From contig NZ_WIAQ01000007.1 of assembly GCF_009466385.1 (NCBI RefSeq), positions 1 to 64,000 on the forward strand: a DNA stretch of 64,000 nucleotides, read 5' to 3'. Shown piece by piece: positions 33,153-42,876 of the stretch. Source of the DNA: Peribacillus tepidiphilus. Lineage in GTDB: Bacteria; Bacillota; Bacilli; Bacillales; DSM-1321. Under the pieces are notes generated by a model. That model was not told where the DNA came from and made no database searches. It saw only the letters and a list, made by a program, of their open reading frames with translations. A program made the position numbers and the translations under genes. How positions within the stretch are numbered: position 1 is the first letter of the stretch; each line of letters starts with the position of its first letter.

Positions 33153-36100
33153 ATGTCTCTTCGCTTTCTGATTGGGCGCTCCGGAACGGGAAAGACAACA
33201 AAAATAGTAAATGAAATCAGGGAGAAGCTTCGAAATGAGCCTGAAGGTCATCCGATTCTATATATCGTCCCAGAACAAATGACTTTTTCATCAGAATATA
33301 AGCTTGTTACGACTCCCGGATTAAATGGTATGATTCGCGCTCAAGTGTTCAGCTTTACGCGACTTGCTTGGAGAGTACTGCAGGAAACAGGCGGAATGAG
33401 CAGGGTTCATTTGAACAGTGCGGGAATCAATATGCTCATTCGAAAAATTATTGAGGAGCGGAAGGAAGATTTAAAACTTTTTCAAAAATCAGCTGATAAG
33501 CCGGGATTTATCGCTCAGATGGAGGAAATGCTGACAGAATTCAAACGGTACTGCATTCGTCCTGAGGAAATTCATGTCCATTCCAATGGAGAAACTCCAT
33601 TATCACAAGGGTTAAAGGATAAGCTGCATGACTTGGAAATCGTTTATGAAGCATTTGAAAAGGAGCTTTTCGGAAAGTATATCGATTCAGAGGATTACTT
33701 AAAACTGTTAGCAGAAAAGCTTGCTTCCTCTTCCTATCTGGCTGGAGCAGAAATCTATATTGACGGATTTTACAGCTTAACACCCCAGGAGCTTTTGGTG
33801 GTTGAGCAATTAATGAAAGTAAGTAAAAGAGTGACCGTATCGCTAACTCTGGATCGTCCGTTCAGGCAGGAACCTCCTGAAGATCTTTATTTATTCCGAA
33901 TGTCTGGCCATCTTTATCAAAGTCTTTATCAAATGGCACTTCGGTTAAACATTGAAGTGGAAAAGGATGAAAAACTTAGCGATCTGGTAAGGTTTCAAGA
34001 AAACGGCAGCCTGCAGCATTTGGAACAAAATTTCAATATTCGCCCTGCTGTTGCTTGGAATGAAGAGACGAATGTAACCATCCTTCAAGCCGCAAACAGG
34101 AGAGCTGAAATTGAAGGAGTCGCTAGGCAAATTATCAAGCATGTTAGAGATGAAGGCATGCGCTGGAAAGATATTGCGGTCGTTTTAAGAGATGGGAGCT
34201 CCTATCATGATCTAATTACGACCATTTTTGATGATTACCGAATTCCGAGATTCATTGATTCAAAAAAAACGATGCTAAATCATCCGCTGCTGGAACTGAT
34301 TCGTTCCGCATTGGAAACTATTATTGGAAATTGGCGCTATGAGCCAGTGTTCCGTGCGATCAAAACAGAGCTTTTATATCCAATTGATCGTGATAAAAGA
34401 AGGATGAGAGCTAAGGTAGATCGTTTGGAAAATTATGTTCTTTCACGAGGAATAAAAGGAAGTCAATGGACATCAAAGGATCGCTGGGGTTATCGAAGAA
34501 TTCGCGGTCTGGAGCTGGTGGAAAGAGCTCAAACGGATCAAGAAAAAGAGCTGGAAAACGAAATCAATGAGCTGAAGGAATTATTTTCAGCACCGATCAA
34601 GACGCTTGCTAACCGTTTGAAGCGAGCAAAAGATGGAAGAGAATATTGCGAAGCATTGTACTTGTTTTTAGAAGAAAGTAAAGTACCAGAGAAGCTTGAA
34701 AAACTAAAATTTGAGGCAGAAGAAGCGGGGTTGCTTCAGCTTTCAAGAGAGCATGAAGGGGCATGGAAAGCTGTCATCGAGCTTTTAGACCAATTTGTAG
34801 AGATGATGGGAGATTCGAAGCTATCTATTAAGCAATTTGCCCAAATATTGGATGCGGGCTTGGAATCCTTGAAATTCTCACTAGTGCCTCCGGCTATGGA
34901 CCAGGTTCTTGTCGCAAATATTGATTTATCTAGGATTAACGATATAAAAGTGGCATTTGTAATAGGGTTAAATGAAGGTGTTCTTCCTGCGAAGCTGTCT
35001 GATGAAGGAATTTTTAATGACGGTGATCGAGAAGCACTTATTTCACAAGGACTTCAGGTTGCTCCAAGTTCAAGAACCCGAATGCTTGATGAAGAATTTA
35101 CTGCTTACAAAGCTTTTACTCTTCCTTCCAATAAATTGTACGTCAGCTATCCTTTGGCAGATGAAGAAGGAAAGTCCATTTTAGCGTCTTCCTATATTAA
35201 AAGAATAATAGAAGTATTACCTCGTGCAGAAATGAAGTTTCTAAATAACGAACCCCAAGAGGAAACAGAAGAAGAACAGCTGCTTTATATGGTCAATGAT
35301 GATGTAGCGATCTCTTATTTAACAACTCAGCTGCAGCAAAAGAAACGAGGGTATCCTGTCGATCCAATATGGTGGGAGCTTTATAATTATTACATGGAAA
35401 CCCCTCATTTAAAAGACAAGGCTAGCAGGGTGTTATCGAGCTTATTCTATGAAAATAAAACAAAGTCATTAAGCGAGGATACAACGAAAAAGCTATATGG
35501 TGATCATATTCTTGCAAGTGTGTCGAGAATGGAGAAATTTAATAGCTGTCCGTTTTCTCATTTTGCTTCGCACGGCTTGAAACTGCAAGAAAGAAAAGTT
35601 TATAGATTAGAAGCGCCAGATATTGGGGAGATGTTCCACGGAGCATTAAAAATCATTGCAGATTCTCTGTTTGAAAAGAAGGTTTCCTGGGCCTCCTTAT
35701 CTAAGCACCAATGCGAACAGCTTGCAAAAATGGCGGTTGAAAGCCTAGCACCAAAACTACAAAACTCCATTTTGCTAAGTACAAATCGCCATCATTATCT
35801 GAAGCGGAAGCTTGAGCAAGTCATTGGCCGCGCATCCTATGCTCTTAGTGAGCATGCTAGAAAGAGCGGATTTTCTCCTGTAGGGCTAGAGTTGGGTTTT
35901 GGTCGTAACGGAGAGCTTCCTCCTCTCACTTTTACATTGGCGAATGGAACGACAATGGAATTGATTGGAAGGATCGACCGTGTTGATAAAGCTGAAAATG
36001 AGCACGGGACATATTTAAGGGTGTTAGATTATAAATCATCCTCCAACTCATTAAATTTAAATGAGGTTTATTACGGTTTGGCTCTACAAATGCTTACCTA

Positions 36101-36650
36101 CTTGGACATTATCATCTCTTACGCTCCTTCATTAATCGGTAAAGAGGCGATTCCAGCAGGAGTTCTATACTTCCACGTTCATAATCCAATTGTGAAAAGC
36201 AATAAAATGCTGACATTGGAAGAAATTGAAGCAGAGTTAATGAAGAGCTATAAAATGAAAGGATTATTGCTAAGCGATCAAGAGATGTTAACCATGATGG
36301 ATCATACGCTTGAAATTGGATCCTCTTGTAAATCAAGCATAATTCCTGTTGATTTTACAAAATCGGGAAGTGGAATTAGTAAAAACTCTAAAGTAGCCAG
36401 CAAGGAAGATTTCTTTGCGTTAAAACAGCATGTAAGAGAAATCTATCAAAAAGCCGGCGACGAAATTGTCCGAGGGAATGTAGAGATTTCACCGTATAAG
36501 CTAAAGGACAAAACCCCATGCACATACTGTTCATTTAAAAGTGTTTGTCAATTTGATCAATCACTAGAAGAAAATGAGTATAGAACGTTAAAGGCATTTA
36601 AAGAAGAGGATGTATTTCAATTCATTCGAGAGGAGGTAAAAGAACAGTGA
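33153..36650 (+). CDS. addB: AddB, helicase-nuclease subunit B
   Basis: A 1165-residue subunit of AddAB, the double-strand-break resection enzyme of recombinational repair. GRSGTGKT at residues 8-15 is the Walker A motif. The C-terminal RecB-like nuclease domain has LDYKS (about residue 959) and the iron-sulfur cysteines: one in NSCPF near residue 799 and three in TPCTYCSFKSVC near residue 1121. ATG 33153 follows GGGGGG. The stop overlaps addA by 4 bp. Confidence 0.95.
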   Translation: MSLRFLIGRSGTGKTTKIVNEIREKLRNEPEGHPILYIVPEQMTFSSEYKLVTTPGLNGMIRAQVFSFTRLAWRVLQETGGMSRVHLNSAGINMLIRKIIEERKEDLKLFQKSADKPGFIAQMEEMLTEFKRYCIRPEEIHVHSNGETPLSQGLKDKLHDLEIVYEAFEKELFGKYIDSEDYLKLLAEKLASSSYLAGAEIYIDGFYSLTPQELLVVEQLMKVSKRVTVSLTLDRPFRQEPPEDLYLFRMSGHLYQSLYQMALRLNIEVEKDEKLSDLVRFQENGSLQHLEQNFNIRPAVAWNEETNVTILQAANRRAEIEGVARQIIKHVRDEGMRWKDIAVVLRDGSSYHDLITTIFDDYRIPRFIDSKKTMLNHPLLELIRSALETIIGNWRYEPVFRAIKTELLYPIDRDKRRMRAKVDRLENYVLSRGIKGSQWTSKDRWGYRRIRGLELVERAQTDQEKELENEINELKELFSAPIKTLANRLKRAKDGREYCEALYLFLEESKVPEKLEKLKFEAEEAGLLQLSREHEGAWKAVIELLDQFVEMMGDSKLSIKQFAQILDAGLESLKFSLVPPAMDQVLVANIDLSRINDIKVAFVIGLNEGVLPAKLSDEGIFNDGDREALISQGLQVAPSSRTRMLDEEFTAYKAFTLPSNKLYVSYPLADEEGKSILASSYIKRIIEVLPRAEMKFLNNEPQEETEEEQLLYMVNDDVAISYLTTQLQQKKRGYPVDPIWWELYNYYMETPHLKDKASRVLSSLFYENKTKSLSEDTTKKLYGDHILASVSRMEKFNSCPFSHFASHGLKLQERKVYRLEAPDIGEMFHGALKIIADSLFEKKVSWASLSKHQCEQLAKMAVESLAPKLQNSILLSTNRHHYLKRKLEQVIGRASYALSEHARKSGFSPVGLELGFGRNGELPPLTFTLANGTTMELIGRIDRVDKAENEHGTYLRVLDYKSSSNSLNLNEVYYGLALQMLTYLDIIISYAPSLIGKEAIPAGVLYFHVHNPIVKSNKMLTLEEIEAELMKSYKMKGLLLSDQEMLTMMDHTLEIGSSCKSSIIPVDFTKSGSGISKNSKVASKEDFFALKQHVREIYQKAGDEIVRGNVEISPYKLKDKTPCTYCSFKSVCQFDQSLEENEYRTLKAFKEEDVFQFIREEVKEQ

Positions 36651-39600
36651 GCAAAACGCCTATTCCTGTCATGCCACAAGAATTAAGCTGGACAAGTGAC
36701 CAATGGAAAGCGATTTGGGCGAGCGATCAGGATGTCCTTGTAGCGGCTGCGGCCGGATCTGGTAAAACCGCTGTGTTAGTGAATCGGATTATAAATAAGC
36801 TGATTCACCCAGATCATCCCATCAATGTAGATGAACTGTTAGTCGTGACCTTTACGAATGCATCGGCAGCGGAAATGCGCCACCGAATAGCGGAAGCTCT
36901 AGAAACGGCAATCAAGGAAAACCCCCGCTCCCAGCATTTACGGAAGCAGCTCAGTCTCATCAATAGAGCTTCTATTTCAACGCTTCATTCCTTTTGTCTA
37001 GAGGTTGTTCGTAAATATTATTATTTAATCGATATAGATCCTGGATTTCGAATTGCGGATTCAACAGAAATTGAACTAATCAAGGATGAAGTGTTAGAAG
37101 AGTTATTTGAAGAGCATTACAGCGTGCCAGATCATGAAGAATTTTTCAGACTAGTGGATGCTTTCACGGACGACAGAAGTGACTCCGCTCTTCAGGAAAT
37201 CGTCCGTACGCTGCACGAGTTTTCTAGGTCGCATCCTAATCCAGATGCTTGGCTCGGAAATCTTGTCAGCATGTATGATCTGGAAGAAAACGTAAAAATA
37301 GAAGAGCTTCCTTTTTATAAGTATATACAATTGGATATTAAACTTGGGCTTCAAGCAGCAACTGACCTTTTACAGGAAGCGCTTGAACTAACAAAGCTAC
37401 CTAACGGTCCAGCAGCCCGCGCTGCTACGTTTTCGCAAGATTTGGAAATTATTCAACGGTTGAAGGGAGCTATAGCATTGTCTTGGGAGCGCATGTATGA
37501 AGAAATTCAAGCTTTAAACTTCCCAAGACTTGCAACGGTAAAGAAGAATGAATGCGACGAAGAACTCGCTAAGCAATCAAAGGATCTTAGGGACAAAGCA
37601 AAGAAGACGGTTGAAAAGCTAAAGGAAGAATACTTCTCAAGACGACCGGAAAACTTCTTGAGAGATATGAGGGAAATGAAGGGCTTTGCAGAAATGCTTG
37701 TGAAGCTTGTCCGACAGTTTGAAGAAAAATTCCAAGCTGTAAAAAAAGAAAAAGGAATGGTTGATTTTTCAGACCTTGAGCATTTTTGCTTACGTATTCT
37801 TTCTGAAAATCATGAAGGAGATCTTGTTCCATCACAAGCTGCACTGGAATATAGAAAGCAGTTTAAAGAAGTGCTTGTGGACGAATATCAAGATACAAAC
37901 CTTGTTCAAGAAACCATCCTGTCTCTCGTCACATCAGATGGTGAATATACCGGTAATTTGTTTATGGTGGGAGACGTAAAACAATCAATTTATCGCTTCC
38001 GATTAGCTGAGCCGAACCTTTTCTTAGGGAAATACAACAGATTTACCCACGATGGAAAAGGTACGGGGTTGAAAATTGATTTAAACCAAAATTTCCGGAG
38101 CAGAAAAGAAGTGCTGCACGGGACAAATTATCTTTTTAAACAGCTGATGGGTGCTACAGTTGGAGAGATTTCATACGATGAGGATGCTGAATTGAAAAAA
38201 GGGGCACCTTATCCGGAGGAAGAGGCGTATCCGGTAGAGATGTACCTCATTAATCAAAAAATGCCGGAAGCTGAAGAGCTAGAGGAGACAGCATCAGAGG
38301 ATGAAGCTGCCTTTGAACAAGAAGAGCTTGAAACCGTTATTCTAGAAGCAAGAATGATGGCAAAGCTTATCAAGCAATATATTTCAGAGAAACGTCCAAT
38401 TTATGATCCAAAGACAAAAGGTTATCGTAATATTACGTACCGCGATATTGTCATTTTGCTTCGCTCGATGCCATGGGCTCCTCAAATTATGGAGGAGTTT
38501 AAAAAACAGGGAATTCCAGTGTATGCGAATTTGTCAACAGGTTATTTTGAGGCAACAGAAGTCGCCATTATGTTGTCTCTTTTAAAAGTCATTGACAATC
38601 CTATGCAGGATATTCCACTTGCTGCCGTTCTGCGCTCACCGATTGTAGGATTGGATGAAGAGCAATTGGCACAAATCAAGCTAACAAAGAAAACAGGCAG
38701 CTTTTATGAGGCGCTGGAGGAATTTTGTTCTCTTGGGAAAAATGAGAGAAATGAGTTTTTCTACGATCAAGTGGAACAGTTTTTTGGAAAGCTGCACCAA
38801 TGGCGTTCTTTATCAAAATCCACGGCGCTTTCTGAGTTGATTTGGCAGCTCTTTAGAGAAACAAAGTTTTATGACTTTGTTGGTGGAATGCCGGGCGGAA
38901 AACAGCGGCAAGCGAACCTGCGTGCCCTTTATGATCGGGCCAGACAATACGAAGCGAGTTCATTCCGAGGGCTGTTCCGATTCCTGCGTTTTATTGAAAG
39001 GATGCAGGACAGAGGGGATGATCTTGGTGCAGCTCGTTCATTAGGGGAGCAGGAAGATGTTGTTCGACTTATGACGATTCACTCTAGTAAAGGTTTGGAA
39101 TTTCCGGTTGTTATTCTTGGTGGTCTTTCCAGACAATTTAATACGAGAGAATTAAAAAAGGCTTACCTGCTCGACAAAGAATTAGGATTTGCGGCGAAAT
39201 ATGTAAATCCTGAGCTTCGAATTACGTTTCCTTCACTACCTCAGGTTGCTTTTAAGAAAAAGAAACAGCTTGAAAGCATCTCGGAGGAAATGCGTGTTCT
39301 TTATGTAGCAATGACACGTGCGAAGGAAAAGCTTATCTTAATCGGTTCATTGAAGGATGCTGAGAAAAGCCTGATGGAATGGGAGAAATACCGCAATCAC
39401 ACAGAATGGCTGCTTCAGGATTATGTCAGGGCTTCAGCCAAAAGCTATATGGATTGGATTGGTCCTGCTCTTTCCAGACATCATCAATGTCAGGAGTTAT
39501 TTAACAACGGAAATACAAATGGCTTACTCCCTGAAGAAATTAGCCACCATCCTTCCGATTGGAAAATAAGGATCATTGAGGCATCCCAGCTGCAAGAAGA

Positions 39601-40408
39601 TCAAAATGATCAGGAGACAGCGGATGAAAGCTTGATGATGGCTGTAAAATCTGGTCAGAAGGTGGAAGTAGAAACGCCTTATAAAAAAGAAATTGTCCAA
39701 AGGATGAATTGGCAGTATTCTTACCGTGATGCTGTGATACGCCGGGCGAAGCAATCCGTTTCTGAGTTGAAAAGACAAAATGAAATGCGAGATGAAGCAA
39801 GCTCCACACAGCTGATTTCACAGTTTAAACGAAGTGTACTTGAGCGTCCATCGTTTATGCAGGAAAAATCATTGACACCAGCCGAACGCGGAACCATCAT
39901 GCATTTGGTTATGCAGCACATACCGTTAAAAGAAAACATCACAGAAGAATTTTTGTATGAATGGTTACAGGATTTAGTTCGGCGAGAGTTTTTAACAGAA
40001 GAACAGCTTGTGGCCGTCAGCATGGAAAACATCATAAGATTTTTCCAAACTGAAATAGGACAGCGCATGCAGAAAGCTGATCGAGTCCTTAGAGAGGTAC
40101 CGTTTAGTATGGCGGTGCCTGCAAGCGAGGCATACAATGATTGGCAATCTGAGGAAGAGACTGTGCTCGTTCAAGGGGTAATCGACTGCATCATAGAGGA
40201 TGAGCAAGGTTTTGTCCTGCTTGACTACAAAACTGATGCCATTACCAATCGCTTTGAACATGGATTCGCTGGTGCAAAGGAAATATTAAAAAACCGATAC
40301 AAAAAACAGATTGAACTCTATACAAGAGCGATTGAATCCATCTTAAAGAGAAAAATAGATGAAAGATACCTGTTTTTCTTTGATGGAGGTCATTTGTTGA
40401 AACTCTAA
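36647..40408 (+). CDS. addA: AddA, helicase-nuclease subunit A
   Basis: A 1253-residue UvrD/RecB-like helicase-nuclease. Walker A AAAAGSGKTAVLVNRI lies near residue 34, Walker B region LVDEYQDTN near 410, motif III GDVKQSIYRFR, and motif VI VAMTRAKEKLIL near 890. The C-terminal nuclease motif is LLDYKTDA. GTG 36647 overlaps addB, so the subunits are translationally coupled. In B. subtilis sbcD-sbcC follow; here the gerP operon follows instead, across a fragment of a mobile repeat. Confidence 0.95.
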   Translation: MSKTPIPVMPQELSWTSDQWKAIWASDQDVLVAAAAGSGKTAVLVNRIINKLIHPDHPINVDELLVVTFTNASAAEMRHRIAEALETAIKENPRSQHLRKQLSLINRASISTLHSFCLEVVRKYYYLIDIDPGFRIADSTEIELIKDEVLEELFEEHYSVPDHEEFFRLVDAFTDDRSDSALQEIVRTLHEFSRSHPNPDAWLGNLVSMYDLEENVKIEELPFYKYIQLDIKLGLQAATDLLQEALELTKLPNGPAARAATFSQDLEIIQRLKGAIALSWERMYEEIQALNFPRLATVKKNECDEELAKQSKDLRDKAKKTVEKLKEEYFSRRPENFLRDMREMKGFAEMLVKLVRQFEEKFQAVKKEKGMVDFSDLEHFCLRILSENHEGDLVPSQAALEYRKQFKEVLVDEYQDTNLVQETILSLVTSDGEYTGNLFMVGDVKQSIYRFRLAEPNLFLGKYNRFTHDGKGTGLKIDLNQNFRSRKEVLHGTNYLFKQLMGATVGEISYDEDAELKKGAPYPEEEAYPVEMYLINQKMPEAEELEETASEDEAAFEQEELETVILEARMMAKLIKQYISEKRPIYDPKTKGYRNITYRDIVILLRSMPWAPQIMEEFKKQGIPVYANLSTGYFEATEVAIMLSLLKVIDNPMQDIPLAAVLRSPIVGLDEEQLAQIKLTKKTGSFYEALEEFCSLGKNERNEFFYDQVEQFFGKLHQWRSLSKSTALSELIWQLFRETKFYDFVGGMPGGKQRQANLRALYDRARQYEASSFRGLFRFLRFIERMQDRGDDLGAARSLGEQEDVVRLMTIHSSKGLEFPVVILGGLSRQFNTRELKKAYLLDKELGFAAKYVNPELRITFPSLPQVAFKKKKQLESISEEMRVLYVAMTRAKEKLILIGSLKDAEKSLMEWEKYRNHTEWLLQDYVRASAKSYMDWIGPALSRHHQCQELFNNGNTNGLLPEEISHHPSDWKIRIIEASQLQEDQNDQETADESLMMAVKSGQKVEVETPYKKEIVQRMNWQYSYRDAVIRRAKQSVSELKRQNEMRDEASSTQLISQFKRSVLERPSFMQEKSLTPAERGTIMHLVMQHIPLKENITEEFLYEWLQDLVRREFLTEEQLVAVSMENIIRFFQTEIGQRMQKADRVLREVPFSMAVPASEAYNDWQSEEETVLVQGVIDCIIEDEQGFVLLDYKTDAITNRFEHGFAGAKEILKNRYKKQIELYTRAIESILKRKIDERYLFFFDGGHLLKL

Positions 40409-40474
40409 TAAAAGAGCTGTCCCTTTAGGTAAGTAGTTTAGTTTTATAATCAAACAACCAATTCTCGTACTAAA

Positions 40475-40545
40475 TGAAGTGCCTGGAACGGAAATCAACG
40501 GGCAAACTTTATAGTCTAAAAACAACAATCTATGTGAAAAGAACC
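40475..40545. repeat. MITE-like family 2, partial copy C
   Basis: AAGTGCCTGGAACGGAAATC through ACAACAATCTATGTGAAAAG matches one inverted repeat and tail of copy A in reverse. The other half is missing. It sits exactly in the addA-gerP junction. Confidence 0.75.
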
Positions 40546-40570
40546 TTTTTTTTAAAAATAAAATGATTTA

Positions 40571-40622
40571 AAAAAGGGGCTTCAGAAAGTCAGGAAAACT
40601 GACTTTCTGAACAACCCCTTTT
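40571..40622. terminator. gerP operon terminator (bidirectional)
   Basis: CAGAAAGTCAG pairs with CTGACTTTCTG, with outer AAGGGG/CCCCTT, and A- and T-runs at both ends. It serves gerPF and could also stop addA readthrough. Confidence 0.85.
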
Positions 40623-40627
40623 AGAGA

Positions 40628-40846
40628 TTAATTATTTCCAAGGATCGGTTGATCGACAAGATTTGTATCGAGAACGTTGCTTGCACTTAAACCGTTATTG
40701 GTAATGATAAATCCTCCCGTATTGGAGGAGCCGGATCCAGTAACTGTTTTGGAGGCTGATTTTGGTGAGATGATTAACGTATCCCCGAAATGAATTGTTC
40801 CACCGCCAATATTGACCACCTGAATAGGACCTACGATAGCAGGCAT
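40628..40846 (-). CDS. gerPF: GerPF, spore germination protein
   Basis: A 72-residue protein starting MPAIVGPIQVVNIGGGTIHFGDT, close to GerPF. GerP proteins lie in the spore coat or inner layers and are needed for germinants to reach their receptors. GerPA and GerPF resemble each other (MPxIVG, GDxxxISP, GSGSSNTGG, VDQPILGNN). It is the last gene of gerPA-PF, 3 bp after gerPE. Confidence 0.93.
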   Translation of the reverse strand: MPAIVGPIQVVNIGGGTIHFGDTLIISPKSASKTVTGSGSSNTGGFIITNNGLSASNVLDTNLVDQPILGNN

Positions 40847-40849
40847 CGA

Positions 40850-41245
40850 TTAGACCTCCTTATTCTCACTGTTATGGTTTCTTATATCAAGTTGGCGAAT
40901 ATGTTTAATGCGTGATTGCATTCGTACGGAATTCGTGTTTCCGATTCCTAATATTGAAGAAAAGGAAACAGCCAACACATCAATATTCCTAACCTTAATA
41001 AGAGGGTTTCGATTATTTTTCATAAGAATCATATTTTCATTAATTGGAATGAATCCTGTAGGATATGAGAAAACAGGATAATCGTTAAAGTTTCCTTCCG
41101 TGCCAAAAAAAATATCTTTTTCTCTTTGAACAGCCAATGCTTTTGTAGATCCATCGATAAAAGAGGTATCTCCGATTTGAAAGACAGAACTAAATGATAC
41201 AGCCTTTAAAGAAACGGTTTCAACATGAGAGGTTCTGCTTAACAT
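40850..41245 (-). CDS. gerPE: GerPE, spore germination protein
   Basis: A 131-residue protein of the GerPE family, with SRTSHVETVSLKAVSFSSVFQIGDT at the N terminus and a C-terminal SFSSILGIGNTNSV echo of the same motif. GGAGAATC lies before ATG 41245, which follows gerPD at 7 bp. Role as for the operon: germinant permeability of the coat. Confidence 0.9.
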   Translation of the reverse strand: MLSRTSHVETVSLKAVSFSSVFQIGDTSFIDGSTKALAVQREKDIFFGTEGNFNDYPVFSYPTGFIPINENMILMKNNRNPLIKVRNIDVLAVSFSSILGIGNTNSVRMQSRIKHIRQLDIRNHNSENKEV

Positions 41246-41252
41246 GATTCTC

Positions 41253-41432
41253 CTATCCTTTCGGAGCTAGCGGCACAAATGGTCCGATAATGAGGGACTC
41301 TGGCGGCGTATCAAAGGCTGAGGACAGTTGAATGGTATTGGCATCACCTACAAGAAAAAGAGAAGAGCTTGAAACACTGTTTAATTGTATATGACCAACG
41401 CATAAGTTTTCGTTCGTAACATGTAACTCCAT
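41253..41432 (-). CDS. gerPD: GerPD, spore germination protein
   Basis: A 59-residue protein, MELHVTNENLCVGHIQLNSV at the start and SSSLFLVGDANTIQLSSAFDT after it, matching GerPD in size, position and the SSSxFxxGD motif shared by the small GerP proteins. AGGAGG precedes ATG 41432. It is between gerPC and gerPE. Confidence 0.88.
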   Translation of the reverse strand: MELHVTNENLCVGHIQLNSVSSSSLFLVGDANTIQLSSAFDTPPESLIIGPFVPLAPKG

Positions 41433-41450
41433 CCTATAATCCTCCTACTA

Positions 41451-42029
41451 CTAAGGAATATTCATGATAAAAGCAGATATTGCTTGCGTAATATCCGTTA
41501 TGATATGATGCTTTATTTTTTCCTTCAGAAAATCATTTTGATTTTCCGATTGTTCTTCCGGCAGACTGTTATCTAAGTAGTAATCCACACGCTTTTCAAG
41601 CTGCTTAAGTAAATCCTGTTCAATATGATTTTGATACGCTTCATCTATTTCTTTTCTGTAGAATTGTTCAAAGTGCTTAATTGTATTTACTGTGTTTGAG
41701 TGAATATATTCAGTCAGCTCTTCCATGCATGCTTTTTTGATCGCTTCCCTAGTTTGAAAAGTGGGAGTGGCTTGAGGTACAGAAAATTCATCGACATTCT
41801 GGAGGTCCTGAGGATTCAGACCAATATTTAAAGTACCCTCCAATGTCTCTACCTTCAACTGATCAAATTTATATTCTATTTTCTCAACGGTAACAGAGGG
41901 TTTTTCTTTTATTTCAGTAATTTGCTTTTTTAAAACTTGAATTTCTTTTTCAAGCAAGGCTATTCGATATTCCTGTGCTTGAAGATATTTTTGCATTTGG
42001 GCAGCGTATGAATATAAATCTGTGTACAT
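41451..42029 (-). CDS. gerPC: GerPC, spore germination protein
   Basis: A 192-residue, mostly coiled-coil protein (heptads about residues 10-45: YRIALLEKEIQVLKKQITEIKEK) with a helical C-terminal half. It is the largest GerP protein. GGGGTGAAAG precedes ATG 42029. A 150-bp gap with no gene separates it from gerPB, longer than elsewhere in the operon. Confidence 0.88.
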   Translation of the reverse strand: MYTDLYSYAAQMQKYLQAQEYRIALLEKEIQVLKKQITEIKEKPSVTVEKIEYKFDQLKVETLEGTLNIGLNPQDLQNVDEFSVPQATPTFQTREAIKKACMEELTEYIHSNTVNTIKHFEQFYRKEIDEAYQNHIEQDLLKQLEKRVDYYLDNSLPEEQSENQNDFLKEKIKHHIITDITQAISAFIMNIP

Positions 42030-42178
42030 ACTTTCACCCCGTTCTTCTGTCGAAAGAGCTCGCCAATTTTTACATTCTTATTAGGAATGGTTGGAAATCA
42101 AGGCACTTGCAAAGATCCTCTGACGAATTTGTTGTTTTAGTGTATGCAAAGTTGAAAAATAGGTGAAAGCCTATAAGA

Positions 42179-42373
42179 CTATAAAGTTGAATGCTCCTGA
42201 ACTTGTGTGGTTGAGACTGGAAGAGGAGCTACCTGAGTAAAACCGCCTGAATTCGAGAGAGTGGAGAAGGGCTTAATAATCCCAGAGGTTCCAATCTGAA
42301 AAACAGATGAATTACTTATACTTTGGATTTTTATCATATTAATGGTAATCGTTTGATGGATATGAAATTTCAT
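42179..42373 (-). CDS. gerPB: GerPB, spore germination protein
   Basis: A 64-residue protein with HQTITINMIKIQSISNSSVFQIGTSG, the GerPB motif. Start ATG 42373 has AAGGA 9 nt upstream; the in-frame ATG 42391 would add six residues. It is the second gene of the operon. Confidence 0.85.
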   Translation of the reverse strand: MKFHIHQTITINMIKIQSISNSSVFQIGTSGIIKPFSTLSNSGGFTQVAPLPVSTTQVQEHSTL

Positions 42374-42402
42374 ATTTTCAAATCCTTTCATAAATACTAG
42401 GC

Positions 42403-42624
42403 TTACATATTTAATAAGATGGGTTGATCTGCCTGGTCATTATCGTATGTGATTGTTGAGCTTAGCTGATTGTATATGGATAGGTTTTGTCCCGTATTGA
42501 AAGAACCTGCACCTGAGAAAGTTTTGGCTTCTGAGATAGGGGCAATGGAATAGACATCACCAATATGAAAAACTCCGCTGCTGCTTACGTTAATGACTTG
42601 AACAAAACCGACAATACCGGGCAT
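42403..42624 (-). CDS. gerPA: GerPA, spore germination protein
   Basis: A 73-residue protein starting MPGIVGFVQVINVSSSGVFHIGD and ending DNDQADQPILLNM, homologous to GerPF. It is the first gene of gerPABCDEF. AAGGTGATG lies before ATG 42624. A perfect SigK-type -10 lies about 32 bp upstream. Confidence 0.92.
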   Translation of the reverse strand: MPGIVGFVQVINVSSSGVFHIGDVYSIAPISEAKTFSGAGSFNTGQNLSIYNQLSSTITYDNDQADQPILLNM

Positions 42625-42655
42625 AGGCTCATCACCTTCATCATTCTTTTTCTAA

Positions 42656-42682
42656 TAACGTATGCCTATATTCAAATAGTGT
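42656..42682 (-). promoter_or_regulatory. gerP SigK promoter
   Basis: On the minus strand AC (42681-42682), 16-bp spacer, then CATACGTTA (42656-42664). This fits AC-N16/17-CATA-N3-TA for mother-cell SigK. The gerP operon is SigK-dependent in B. subtilis. Confidence 0.7.
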
Positions 42683-42788
42683 GAAAAATATTGTGGAATG
42701 CCAGAAGCATAAAAAATAGGGTACAAAGCAATTAAGAAATAGATCAGTTCACAAAAAAGACACAAAAATGTTATACAACAGATAGTAA

Positions 42789-42802
42789 TTGTATAAATAC
42801 AA
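42789..42802. promoter_or_regulatory. Palindrome TTGTAT-AA-ATACAA
   Basis: A perfect 6-bp inverted repeat in the region between gerPA and the acyl-CoA ligase, followed by a second partial ACATGTAT. It has the look of a MarR- or TetR-type operator. No regulator gene is adjacent. Confidence 0.4.
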
Positions 42803-42876
42803 CATGTATTATAAGTATGAAATGTGATAATATATTTTATATTTAGAATCTTCTAATATATTTAGGAGGGAAAAGA

